A stretch of DNA of 64,000 nucleotides, taken from assembly GCA_003062205.1 (NCBI GenBank), contig PQCP01000100.1, positions 32,719-96,718 of the forward strand, written 5' to 3'. This document shows positions 40,627-49,040 of this stretch, in pieces. Numbering within the stretch: position 1 is the stretch's first letter; the number at the start of each line of letters is the position of its first letter. The notes under the pieces are model-generated. The model made no database searches, was not told the DNA's origin, and saw only the letters and a list, made by a program, of their open reading frames with translations. Made by a program: the position numbers and the translations under genes. This DNA is from Candidatus Sedimenticola endophacoides (GTDB lineage: Bacteria; Pseudomonadota; Gammaproteobacteria; Chromatiales; Chromatiaceae).

Positions 40627-42018
40627 ATGAAACAGCCGAGCGATCCCAATGCCGGGGGAATGACCCCCCTGGAGTCCCGCGCCGCCCTCTCCCTGGCGGG
40701 CATCTTCTCCCTGCGGATGTTGGGTCTGTTCATGATCCTGCCGGTGTTCGCCCTCTACGCCGAGCATCTGGAGGGGGTCACACCGCTGCTCATCGGTCTG
40801 GCGATCGGCGCCTATGGCCTTACCCAGGCCCTGTTGCAGATCCCCTTCGGGATGCTCTCCGACCGCATCGGGCGCAAGCCGGTGATCATCGGTGGGCTGC
40901 TGATCTTCGCCCTGGGAAGCGTCATCGCGGCGGGGGCGGAGACCATATGGGGGGTGATCTTCGGACGCGCCGTTCAGGGCAGCGGCGCCATCGCCGCAGC
41001 GGTGATGGCGCTGGCCGCCGACCTGACACGGGAGCAGAATCGCCTGCGCGCCATGGCGGTCATCGGCATGAGCATCGGTATGGCCTTCGCCCTCTCCCTG
41101 GTCCTGGGTCCGCTGCTCAACGCCTGGATTGGTGTGCCCGGCATCTTCTGGCTCACCGCCCTGCTCGCCTGCGCAGGCATCCTGATCGTGGTCAAGGTGG
41201 TACCGGACCCCGCCCGAAGCACCTTTCACCGCGACACCGCCCCGGTACCGGCGCTCTTCGCCAGCGTACTCAGGGACCGGGAGCTGCTTCGGCTCGATTT
41301 CGGTATCTTCACGCTGCACATGATCCTCTCCGCCACCTTTATCGCCCTGCCACTGGCGCTGCGTGACAGCATCGGGCTGGATGCCGAAAGCCACTGGCTG
41401 CTCTATTTGCCGGTGATGCTGGTGGCGATGGCGCTGATGGTCCCGTTCGTGGTGCTGGCCGAGAAGCGGCGGCGCATGAAGGGGGTGTTCGTCGCCGCGG
41501 TCCTCCTCCTGGCCCTGGCGCAGCTCGGATTCCTGGTATTCAGCACCTCGCTGGCCGGTCTGGCCCTGTCCCTGCTGCTCTTCTTCGCCGCCTTCAACAC
41601 CCTGGAGGCGACCCTGCCGTCACTCGTGGTCAAGGTGGCCCGGGCCCAGAGCAAGGGGACCGCCATGGGGGTCTACTCCACCTCACAATTCATCGGGGCC
41701 TTCCTTGGCGGAGTTATGGGCGGCTGGATCCACGGGGTGTACGGTCTCGAGGGGGTGTTTCTCGCCGGTGGGGGTACCGCGCTGATTTGGGCGGCGGTCG
41801 CCATGGGCATGGCCAGGCCGCGCTATCTCAGCTCCCATCTGATTCGGGTAGGGCGGCTCGACGAGGCGGCCGCCTGGGAGCTGCGCCAGGAGCTGCTCAC
41901 CCAGCCGGGGGTGGTCGAGGCCGATGTGGTGGCGGCCGAGGGGATGGCCTACCTGAAGGTCGATCTGCGGCAGGCGGACACCGAAGCCCTGCTTCGCTTT
42001 TCCGGGGCGGCGGGGTAA
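40627..42018 (+). CDS. MFS transporter, YajR-like
   Basis: This is a 12-helix major facilitator transporter of the inner membrane with an extra C-terminal domain. Of 463 residues, about 380 form the membrane part, with motif A GMLSDRIGRKPVI between helices 2 and 3 and the conserved FFAAFNTLEATLPSLV in helix 10. The last ~75 residues (GRLDEAAAWELRQELLTQPGV...YLKVD) resemble the ferredoxin-like YAM domain of E. coli YajR. Substrate is unknown. ATG at 40627 is preferred over TTG at 40570. It is divergent from uvrA and upstream of ssb. Confidence 0.85.
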   Translation: MKQPSDPNAGGMTPLESRAALSLAGIFSLRMLGLFMILPVFALYAEHLEGVTPLLIGLAIGAYGLTQALLQIPFGMLSDRIGRKPVIIGGLLIFALGSVIAAGAETIWGVIFGRAVQGSGAIAAAVMALAADLTREQNRLRAMAVIGMSIGMAFALSLVLGPLLNAWIGVPGIFWLTALLACAGILIVVKVVPDPARSTFHRDTAPVPALFASVLRDRELLRLDFGIFTLHMILSATFIALPLALRDSIGLDAESHWLLYLPVMLVAMALMVPFVVLAEKRRRMKGVFVAAVLLLALAQLGFLVFSTSLAGLALSLLLFFAAFNTLEATLPSLVVKVARAQSKGTAMGVYSTSQFIGAFLGGVMGGWIHGVYGLEGVFLAGGGTALIWAAVAMGMARPRYLSSHLIRVGRLDEAAAWELRQELLTQPGVVEADVVAAEGMAYLKVDLRQADTEALLRFSGAAG

Positions 42019-42141
42019 ACTTGCCCCTGGTGAGCGGACATCCCGGCGCTGGGTAGAGGGGGAATTCTCCCGCGCGTCGCGGCTGTCGGAAAGTATTGAA
42101 CCGTTTACATTGGAAGTGGGCGGCATTTAGGAGAAGAAGAT

Positions 42142-42600
42142 ATGGCCAGAGGCGTCAATAAAGTAATTCTGATCGGTAACCTGGGCGCGGATCCCGAGAC
42201 CCGCTACATGCCCAGCGGCGGCGCGGTGACCAACCTGCGCCTGGCGACATCCGAAACCTGGAAGGACAAGAACACCGGAGAGACCCAGGAGCGCACGGAG
42301 TGGCACCGGGTGGTCTATTTTAACCGCCTGGCGGAGATCGCCGGTGAGTACCTGAAGAAGGGCTCGAAGATCTACGTCGAAGGGAGCATCCGCACCCGTA
42401 AATGGCAGGGTCAGGACGGCCAGGACCGCTACACCACCGAGATCGTGGGCAACGAGATGCAGATGCTCGACAGCCGTGGCGCCAGCGCCGGGTTTGACGA
42501 CACCGACCAGGGCCGCTCGCGCCCGGCCCAGGCCCCGCAGCAGAACCAGGCCCCCGCGGCGGGGCCCGATGAGTCTTTCGACGATGACATCCCATTCTAG
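42142..42600 (+). CDS. ssb: Single-stranded DNA-binding protein
   Basis: SSB coats single-stranded DNA in replication and repair. The 152 residues have the OB fold to about 112 ([50 protein letters not shown]), a Gln/Pro-rich linker and the DDDIPF tip that docks partner proteins. ATG at 42142 follows TAGGAGAAG. It is near uvrA, as in many gammaproteobacteria, with the transporter gene between. Confidence 0.97.
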   Translation: MARGVNKVILIGNLGADPETRYMPSGGAVTNLRLATSETWKDKNTGETQERTEWHRVVYFNRLAEIAGEYLKKGSKIYVEGSIRTRKWQGQDGQDRYTTEIVGNEMQMLDSRGASAGFDDTDQGRSRPAQAPQQNQAPAAGPDESFDDDIPF

Positions 42601-43082
42601 CCGATACCTTTTTTAAGAGTGTTTGAACCGAGCGCTCGCTAACCGCCATGGAGAGCGAAGCGAAGGCGGTTAGTCCCCGATAGGCGTAGGCGCGGTTGTA
42701 TGGCCGCAGTTACGACCGATAGGGAGTGACGTAGGGCATACAAATAGCGCATCCGACACGCCGTAGAGTCATTGTGGTCATCATGACGGAGTTGCGCACG
42801 AGCAGCTTTGCTGCAATGTGCGGGACGGAGTCGTGATGAGCGCAGGACGGTCGGGGCAGTAACGGCTGTCGCGTTGGCGAGTCGATTTTGGGGACTGGGA
42901 TGTCCCAAAATCTTTCACGAGGTAGCGACACTCTTGCCTCCCTTGAAAAACAAGGTGGGAGCGCTTTTTTAGTGCAATAAAGGCTTGCGTCGGATTGTCG
43001 CTCCACTGACCTGATCGCGCTCCCTTCCGGAATCCAGGGGAGGGCTGGCGCCATGCTCGCTGAACTACCGGTATGATTGGTT
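42601..43082 (+). repeat. Hairpin-rich intergenic region between ssb and nnrS
   Basis: This 482-bp gap has no credible gene. It contains a series of stems: CTAACCGCC/GGCGGTTAG, CGGTTGTA/TACGACCG around TGGCCGCAGT, GCAC-GA-GCAGC-TTT-GCTGC-AAT-GTGC near 42794-42820, and GATTTTGG-GGAC/GTCC-CAAAATC near 42882-42912. Short GAAG and GTAG tetranucleotides between G/C arms recall the hairpins of the tRNA-tail elements. Translations run through without a ribosome binding site. It looks like a decayed or composite repetitive extragenic element. Confidence 0.55.
42936..42972 (+). terminator. Rho-independent terminator downstream of ssb
   Basis: CTCCCTTG pairs with CAAGGTGGGAG around AAAAA with one mismatch, followed by CGCTTTTTT on the + strand. 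It lies about 340 bp after ssb and would end a transcript reading through the hairpin region. Confidence 0.65.
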
Positions 43083-44303
43083 CTACCCCGGCGCGCCGTC
43101 GATTCGGGGGCGGCTCAGGATCGGCAGGTAGTGAATGAAGAAGAGGGCCAGGGAGAGGCCCCAGAGGCCGCCGGAGAGGTGGATCCAGATGGCGTAGTGC
43201 GCATCCGTGATCAGGGGCGGGAAGACCCGTGCAAGGGCGGCGATGTTGAGCAGCACGAAGGCGGTGTTGATCAGGGGGTGTGCGGTGATTGCACGGCCGG
43301 TATGGCCGAGGGCGACGCGCGCCATCATCCCCAGGGTCAAGACCCCGATGCCGCCCACTGCCAGGGCGTGCCTGGCCGGGTTGAGCCCGCTCTGGGTGAA
43401 TCCGGCCAGGGCCAGGAGCAGGAAACCTGCGATGATCCAGAGCAGCCCGGTGTGCAGTACCCAGAGGATCGGGATGCGCCACACCCCGGGGCTGAGCCAG
43501 CCGCTGACCCGAATCATCTGCACCACCGCAACCGCCAGGGCCAGGGTCGCGGCCAGGGCGGGCCGTGGCAGGAGCAGCGTCTGGGCGATCAGCAGGCCCA
43601 GCAGCAGCGGGGTGGCGATCTCGGCCAGGCGGTAGCTGCGCGGCTGAAAGCCGGGTATCACCGCCTTGGTGAAAAAGGGGACCACCCGGCCGCTGAGCAG
43701 TAGCACCAGGGCCATCACCAGATAGAGCATGCTTTCGGTGCCCTGGGCGCTTTCGGTGCCCTGGGCGGCGGCCGCGCCCAGGCCGAGCGCCTGCAGGTGG
43801 ATCAACAGGTTGGCCAGCGCCATCCCCAACAGTAGATAGACGAACAGGCGGTTGCTCTTCTGCTTTCCCGCCCACAGCATGGGCCGGATGGCGAGCGCCA
43901 GGGCCGGCAGAAACAGCAGATCGAGCAGCGCCATGAGTACCCCGGGAAGCAGTCCTTCGAGGGCCGGGGCGATGCGTCCGGCCAGCCAGGCGAGCAGCAG
44001 CAGCCCCAGGCGGGTGCCGCTTGGGGTGTTGATGCCGGTCCAGTTGCGTACCGCGGTGAGCAGAAAACCGGCGATCACCGCCACCGTGTACCCGAACAGC
44101 ATCTCGTGGCTGTGCCAGCCGATGGAGCTGCCGTAGTAGGCGCCCGGATCGAGATGGCCACTCCAGATCAGCAGCCACAGCGCCACCAGCAGAACGCCCG
44201 AGAGCGAGGCGGCGAGGAAGAAGGGTCGGAAGCCCAGGGCCAGCAGCGGACCGCCCTGGTGGCTGTGCGCGGGGGCGGGCGGTTCGGAGAAGATTTTTAG
44301 CAT
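43083..44303 (-). CDS. nnrS: NnrS family membrane protein
   Basis: NnrS is a heme- and copper-containing inner-membrane protein linked to nitric oxide tolerance and denitrification. The 406 residues form about 12 hydrophobic segments. The family motifs HSHEMLFGY, AGFLLTAVRNWTG, RVVPFFTKAVIPG and GMMARVALGHTGR are present with conserved histidines. A six-residue tandem (AQGTES twice, from an 18-bp duplication at 43731-43766) lies in a loop. An FNR/Dnr-type box lies 56 bp upstream of the ATG at 44303. Confidence 0.93.
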   Translation of the reverse strand: MLKIFSEPPAPAHSHQGGPLLALGFRPFFLAASLSGVLLVALWLLIWSGHLDPGAYYGSSIGWHSHEMLFGYTVAVIAGFLLTAVRNWTGINTPSGTRLGLLLLAWLAGRIAPALEGLLPGVLMALLDLLFLPALALAIRPMLWAGKQKSNRLFVYLLLGMALANLLIHLQALGLGAAAAQGTESAQGTESMLYLVMALVLLLSGRVVPFFTKAVIPGFQPRSYRLAEIATPLLLGLLIAQTLLLPRPALAATLALAVAVVQMIRVSGWLSPGVWRIPILWVLHTGLLWIIAGFLLLALAGFTQSGLNPARHALAVGGIGVLTLGMMARVALGHTGRAITAHPLINTAFVLLNIAALARVFPPLITDAHYAIWIHLSGGLWGLSLALFFIHYLPILSRPRIDGAPG

Positions 44304-44358
44304 GGCGTTCGGTTACTGGTTGAGAGCGCCCAGTCTACCGCTTCGCCGGGGGCGGGCT

Positions 44359-44372
44359 TTGATGTGCGTCAA
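44359..44372 (-). promoter_or_regulatory. FNR/Dnr-type box upstream of nnrS
   Basis: TTGAT-GTGC-GTCAA is a near-perfect inverted repeat. It matches the consensus for CRP/FNR-family regulators of anaerobic and nitric-oxide genes (TTGAT-N4-ATCAA, and TTGAT-N4-GTCAA preferred by Dnr). It lies 56-69 bp before the nnrS start and fits control of nnrS by oxygen or NO. Confidence 0.65.
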
Positions 44373-44405
44373 AAGCCTCCCCGGGCGCGATCGCCTGTCC
44401 GGTGG

Positions 44406-46808
44406 TCAGGTCGTGGCGCGGCGGCGGCGCTTTGCGAACAGCAGCGGCACCACGTCGTCGAAGGTGCTGGCGAAGTGGACCTTGAAGCCCTTGCGCACAT
44501 GCTCCGGCACCTCTTCGTATTCGCCGCGGTTCTCCTCAGGCAAAATCAGCTCGCGGATACCGGCGCGGCGCGCCGCGATCACCTTTTCGCGGATACCGCC
44601 CACCGGGAACACCTGACCGGTGAGGGTCAGCTCCCCGGTCATGGCGATGTTGCGGATCGGCCGGGCGGTGGCCAGCGAGAGCAGGGCCGAGGCCATGGTG
44701 ATGCCCGCGCTGGGACCATCCTTGGGGGTGGCGCCGGCGGGCACATGCAGATGGATGAAACCCTTTTCGAAAAAGCCGCTGTCGGCGCCGTAGCGCTCGG
44801 CGTTGCCGACGATGTGGCCGTAGGCGATCTCGGCGGACTCGCGCATCACATCGCCCAACTGGCCGGTGAGCTTGAAGCCCCTGGTGAAGCCGTGGGTGCG
44901 CACCGCCTCCACGCTGAGGGTGGCGCCGCCCATGGCGGTCCAGGCCAGTCCGGTGACCACCCCGGGCCCGGTGAGTTTGCGTTCGTCGCGGAAGATGGGG
45001 CTGCCGAGGTACGCTTGGAGCTGATCGCGGCCGACCACGATCGGGGTCGGCTCTCCGTCGAGGATCTTGACCACCGCCTTGCGCACGATCTCGCCGATCT
45101 GCTTCTCCATGCGCCGTACCCCCGCGTCGCGGGCATAGCCCTCGGCGATGGCGCGCAGGGTGGGGGTGTCGATCTTGATCTCACCGCGTTTCAGGCCGGC
45201 CCGTTTGAGCTGTCGCGGGAGCAGAAAGCGGCGGGCGATCTGCAGTTTCTCCTGGGCAATATAGCCGGAGAGCGAGATCAGCTCCATGCGGTCGAGCAGC
45301 GGCCCGGGTATGGTGTCGAGCTGATTGGCGGTGCAGACGAACAGCACCTTGGAGAGGTCGAAGCGCAAATCGAGGTAGTGGTCCATGAAGTCACTGTTCT
45401 GCTCGGGGTCGAGGGCTTCGAGCAGGGCGGAGGCTGGATCGCCATGGTAGGAGGCGCCGATCTTGTCGATCTCGTCGAGCATGATCACCGGGTTCTCGGT
45501 CCCGGCCTCCTTCATCGCCTGCACGAACTTGCCGGGCATGGCGCCGATATAGGTGCGGCGGTGGCCCTTGATCTCGGCCTCGTCGCGCATCCCGCCCACG
45601 GAGAAGCGGTAGAAGCGCCGCCCCAGGGCCTCGGCGATCGATTTGCCGATGGAGGTCTTGCCGACGCCCGGCGGGCCCACCAGCAGGATGATGGAGCCGT
45701 TGACCTCGCCCTTCTTGATGCCCACGGCAAGAAACTCCAGGATGCGTTTCTTTACATCCTCCAGGCCGTAGTGATCGCGATCCAGGGCGCGCCGCGCCAC
45801 CTCGATGTCGAGGTTGTCCCGGGAGTGTCTGCCCCAGGGCAGCAGGGTGATCCAGTCGATGTAGTTGCGGGTCAGGGCGTACTCGGGCGAGCCGGTTTCG
45901 AGCAGTGCCAGCTTCTCCATCTCCTCGTCCACCCGCCGGGTCGCCTGCTCGGTAAGCTTCAGCTTGGCAAGGCGCTCCTGAAACTTCTCCAGCTCGGCGG
46001 TGCGGTCGTCCTTCTCGATGCCCAGCTCCTGCTGAATCGATTTGAGCTGCTCGCGCAGGAAGAACTCCCGCTGCTGGGTCTCCATGCGCTCCTCCACCGA
46101 CTGGCGGATCTCGTGCTGGGCCCGGGCCAGTTCCAGCTCATTGTTGAGCAGCTCCAGCACCTTCTCCATGCGCGGCATGAGGTCGACCGCCTCCAGCACC
46201 TCCTGTAACTGGTACTTGTCGGCGGTGGTGAGGCTGGCGGCGAAGTCCGCCAGGTGCGAGGGGTCGTCCGGTCCCATGCGGTCGAGAAAGATGCGCAACT
46301 CCTCGCCGTAGAGGGGGTTGAGCGGCACCAGCTCCTTGATGGTGTTGATCACCGCCATCGCATAGGCCTTGATGTCCGATGCGGGTGACTCCAGCGGTTC
46401 GCTGAAATAGCGGACCTGGGCACTGAACGGCGCGCTGCCGCTGATGAAGCGCTCCACCTCGAAGCGTTGCAGACACTCGACCAGCACCTGCAGGCGCCCC
46501 TCCACCTTCTGCACCCGATGTACCCGGCAGGCGGTGCCGATGCGCCGGAAGTGCTTGGGGGTGGCGCTCTCCGAGGTGTTGGCGTCCACCATGATGATTC
46601 CGAGAATACCGTGGTCCTCGCGCTCGGCGGCCTTGATGGTGGCGGCCCAGTGGTCTGCGTCCATCAACAGCGGCACCGCCTGGCCCGGGAAGAAGGGGCG
46701 CGTGGTCACCGGCAGCAGGTGGATGGTGGCGGGCATCACCTCGCCCGGACGGGCCAGGGCGTGGTCGGTGATGATGTCAATGGTATCGTCGAGTATGTCG
46801 TCGTTCAT
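44406..46808 (-). CDS. lon: ATP-dependent Lon-type protease
   Basis: Lon degrades misfolded and regulatory proteins in the cytoplasm. The 800 residues show the N-terminal substrate domain, a coiled-coil stretch (REFFLREQLKSIQQELG), the AAA+ module with Walker A GPPGVGKTS and the MLDEIDKIG Walker B, and the protease domain with PKDGPSAG (Ser700) and Lys742 in GGIREKVIAA. The N-terminal ~40 residues (MNDDILDDTIDIITDHALARP) differ from classical Lon, so this may be a second, divergent Lon paralogue. It is followed by rsmA on the same strand side; nnrS lies 103 bp downstream. Confidence 0.93.
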   Translation of the reverse strand: MNDDILDDTIDIITDHALARPGEVMPATIHLLPVTTRPFFPGQAVPLLMDADHWAATIKAAEREDHGILGIIMVDANTSESATPKHFRRIGTACRVHRVQKVEGRLQVLVECLQRFEVERFISGSAPFSAQVRYFSEPLESPASDIKAYAMAVINTIKELVPLNPLYGEELRIFLDRMGPDDPSHLADFAASLTTADKYQLQEVLEAVDLMPRMEKVLELLNNELELARAQHEIRQSVEERMETQQREFFLREQLKSIQQELGIEKDDRTAELEKFQERLAKLKLTEQATRRVDEEMEKLALLETGSPEYALTRNYIDWITLLPWGRHSRDNLDIEVARRALDRDHYGLEDVKKRILEFLAVGIKKGEVNGSIILLVGPPGVGKTSIGKSIAEALGRRFYRFSVGGMRDEAEIKGHRRTYIGAMPGKFVQAMKEAGTENPVIMLDEIDKIGASYHGDPASALLEALDPEQNSDFMDHYLDLRFDLSKVLFVCTANQLDTIPGPLLDRMELISLSGYIAQEKLQIARRFLLPRQLKRAGLKRGEIKIDTPTLRAIAEGYARDAGVRRMEKQIGEIVRKAVVKILDGEPTPIVVGRDQLQAYLGSPIFRDERKLTGPGVVTGLAWTAMGGATLSVEAVRTHGFTRGFKLTGQLGDVMRESAEIAYGHIVGNAERYGADSGFFEKGFIHLHVPAGATPKDGPSAGITMASALLSLATARPIRNIAMTGELTLTGQVFPVGGIREKVIAARRAGIRELILPEENRGEYEEVPEHVRKGFKVHFASTFDDVVPLLFAKRRRRATT

Positions 46809-46848
46809 CGTTATCCGGGGTCTCTGGTGCGCGGTCTCTCAACCTATA

Positions 46849-47643
46849 TCAGGCCGGGTCCGGGTCATTACAAGCCGCATTGGCCAGATCCACGAAGCCA
46901 CGCACCGGCAGACGCTCGGCGCGCAGGGCGGGATCCACCCCGGCGTGCTCAAAGTGCGCCTCTTCCACCAGCTTGCGCAGACTGTTGCGCAGGGTCTTGC
47001 GGCGCTGACTGAAGGCGGCGGCCACGATGGCCGCGAAGCGCACCCCATCGTCGATCTGGTAGGGAGGGGTTGCGAACGGCAGCAGGCGCACGAAGGCCGA
47101 CTCCACCTTGGGCGCCGGCCGGAAGGCGCCGGGGCCGATATCGAACAGCGGCTCCACCCGGCAGCGCACCTGCAGCATCACCGACAGGCGACCGTACTCC
47201 TTGCCGCCGGGCGCGGCGGCCATGCGTTCGACCACCTCCTTCTGCAGCATGAAGTGCATGTCCCGCACCGGCGCGCGGCATTCGAGCAGATGAAACAGCA
47301 GCGGGGTCGAGATGTTGTAGGGGAGATTGCCTACCAGGCGCAGGGGGTGGCCGGGCCGCGCCAGCCGGGCGAAGTCGAAGCGCAGGGCGTCGGCGCTGTA
47401 GATCTCCAGTTGCCCCAGGTCGGCGCACAGCCGTGTCAGCGGTTCGATCAGATCGCGGTCGAGTTCCACCGCGCTCATCGACCCGGCCGCGCGCAGCAGT
47501 TGTACGGTGATCGCCCCCTGGCCGGGCCCGATCTCCACCAGATTGTCCCCCGGCCTTGGGGCGATGCTGGAGACGATGCGGGCGATCACCCCGGGGTCGT
47601 GGAGGAAATTCTGGCCAAACCTCTTTCGGGGGCGGTGATTCAA
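46849..47643 (-). CDS. rsmA: 16S rRNA dimethyladenosine transferase
   Basis: RsmA (KsgA) dimethylates A1518 and A1519 of 16S rRNA in late 30S assembly. The 264 residues carry KRFGQNFLHD at the start, the SAM loop VEIGPGQGAIT and the catalytic NLPYNIST. The start appears to be TTG at 47643, with AGGA upstream; no ATG is near. The Lon-type gene begins 41 bp downstream of its stop on the same strand. Confidence 0.95.
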   Translation of the reverse strand: MNHRPRKRFGQNFLHDPGVIARIVSSIAPRPGDNLVEIGPGQGAITVQLLRAAGSMSAVELDRDLIEPLTRLCADLGQLEIYSADALRFDFARLARPGHPLRLVGNLPYNISTPLLFHLLECRAPVRDMHFMLQKEVVERMAAAPGGKEYGRLSVMLQVRCRVEPLFDIGPGAFRPAPKVESAFVRLLPFATPPYQIDDGVRFAAIVAAAFSQRRKTLRNSLRKLVEEAHFEHAGVDPALRAERLPVRGFVDLANAACNDPDPA

Positions 47644-47782
47644 GGGTGTGTCCTGCTGTTATTTCGGGGTTTCAGGAGGTGTACCGGTTGGTGTTGTCCC
47701 GATAACGCACATCGCGTCCGCGCTGGTCGGATCCATTACCTGTCGAATCATACCATTTGCCGTGCCGTTGCATGCAGCGCCC

Positions 47783-47817
47783 GGGGCTTATACAGTATGG
47801 CACTCGCTGTATGCCCC
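47783..47817 (+). other. Inverted repeat upstream of the LCIB/C-like gene
   Basis: GGGGC-TATACAG at 47783-47795 and CTGTATGCCCC at 47807-47817 form an almost perfect inverted repeat (one bulged T) in the 230-bp gap between rsmA and the carbonic-anhydrase-like gene. It could be an operator or a leader hairpin. Confidence 0.45.
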
Positions 47818-47873
47818 TGCCCCCGGCACGGGTATCCGGGCCGTTACGATTCGTCAAGACCAGAGGTGGCACC

Positions 47874-49019
47874 ATGTATGGAACAACCGGGATGATCTCC
47901 AGCCTGCTCGGCTCCTTTGATATGGCGGAGGTGTCGATGCGCTACAGCCGGTTCATGCCCCGGCTGTACAACCTGGCGATCTCCCTGGGCTTCGAGCCCG
48001 GCAAGATCATGCCGTCGCGGGCGTTCTGCTCCGACGAAAGCCAGGGTTATCCGGTGATCATGATCGCCAAGCACTTCGGGACCTTTCCGTTCAACCATGG
48101 TCTGGTGGGCGGCGTGGTGGCCACCGACCGCCACGGCCCGCACGCCCATCACGGCAAGGATATGCTGATTATCCAGGCCAGCCATGTCGGCTACGATCCG
48201 GATAGCGGCCGCTTCGGTGTCTATCGGCGCCTGCAGACCGAGGAGATGAGCGAGACCTCCAACTGCGGCAAGATCTGCGGCGCCCTGGACTGGTATCTGC
48301 GCGAATACGAGTTCGCGCGCAACAATATCTACCTCTATCGGGACGAGGGGGGGCGCAAGGTGGTGGTGGACAATCAACTGCTCCACGCCGAGCGCGAGGA
48401 GGGGTTGCTGCTCAAGACCGAGCGGTTGGTCAAGGTCGATGGTCAGGGCAACCCCATGGCAGAGCACTCCAGGAGCACGGCCAAGGTCTTCCCCGCCTCG
48501 GAGACCCTGCTCGGCTACCTCAAGGATTACGAGTGGAAGGCGTGGCCGGGCGAGGAGATCGGCGGGCGCCTGCATCCCGATCTGTTCTATTTCAAGCGCG
48601 GCATCAGCCACCATCCCGAGGGGCGCGATCACCTGGAGAAGAACCTGCTGGATGTGATGCCCTATGTGGTCACCTCGCGCTGGCCCGCCCTGACCGCCGC
48701 ACAGGCCAACACCCAGGTGGAGTTCGACCGTGCCTTCCGGACCATCGTCAAGGAGCCCTCCTACAAGCACAAGAAGATCCTCTTCATTTCGGGGTTGAAT
48801 GTCGACATCTCGCCCCGCCAGGGCCAGCTGTTTCCACTCACCAAGTTCATTCCCTGGGCGGCCTATTTCCAGGACGAGCAGGGTCATCACCAGACCTGGG
48901 AGCAGGCGGAGCTGTACGACCGGCTGCAGGCGCAGCCCCTGGAGAACCCGGATCAGGTCGATATGGAAGAGGCGATCAGGATCATGGAGAAGGCGACGGA
49001 GATCCATCTCCCGTTTTGA
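47874..49019 (+). CDS. Limiting CO2-inducible B/C-type (LCIB/C) carbonic anhydrase family protein
   Basis: LCIB/C proteins are beta-carbonic-anhydrase relatives, first known from algal CO2-concentrating mechanisms. The 381 residues begin MYGTTGMISSLLGSFD. Putative zinc and catalytic residues are Cys52 with Asp54 (CSDES), His104 (QASHVGYD) and Cys131/Cys135 (SNCGKICG). HFGTFPFNHGLVGG and DRHGPHAHHGKDML are further histidine-rich conserved segments. ATG at 47874 follows AGAGGTGG; the frame stays open upstream without homology. The C-terminal ~150 residues are less familiar. It is convergent with the Mbx-like operon, whose last stop is 21 bp away. Identification is from memory of the family motifs. 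Confidence 0.75.
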   Translation: MYGTTGMISSLLGSFDMAEVSMRYSRFMPRLYNLAISLGFEPGKIMPSRAFCSDESQGYPVIMIAKHFGTFPFNHGLVGGVVATDRHGPHAHHGKDMLIIQASHVGYDPDSGRFGVYRRLQTEEMSETSNCGKICGALDWYLREYEFARNNIYLYRDEGGRKVVVDNQLLHAEREEGLLLKTERLVKVDGQGNPMAEHSRSTAKVFPASETLLGYLKDYEWKAWPGEEIGGRLHPDLFYFKRGISHHPEGRDHLEKNLLDVMPYVVTSRWPALTAAQANTQVEFDRAFRTIVKEPSYKHKKILFISGLNVDISPRQGQLFPLTKFIPWAAYFQDEQGHHQTWEQAELYDRLQAQPLENPDQVDMEEAIRIMEKATEIHLPF

Positions 49020-49040
49020 ACCGAAAGGGGGCGGCCCCGG

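Noticed and set aside
42710..43054. Leftward open frame in the ssb-nnrS gap
   Set aside because: Its translation is Ser/Arg/Pro-rich, crosses the hairpins and terminator, and has no start signal.
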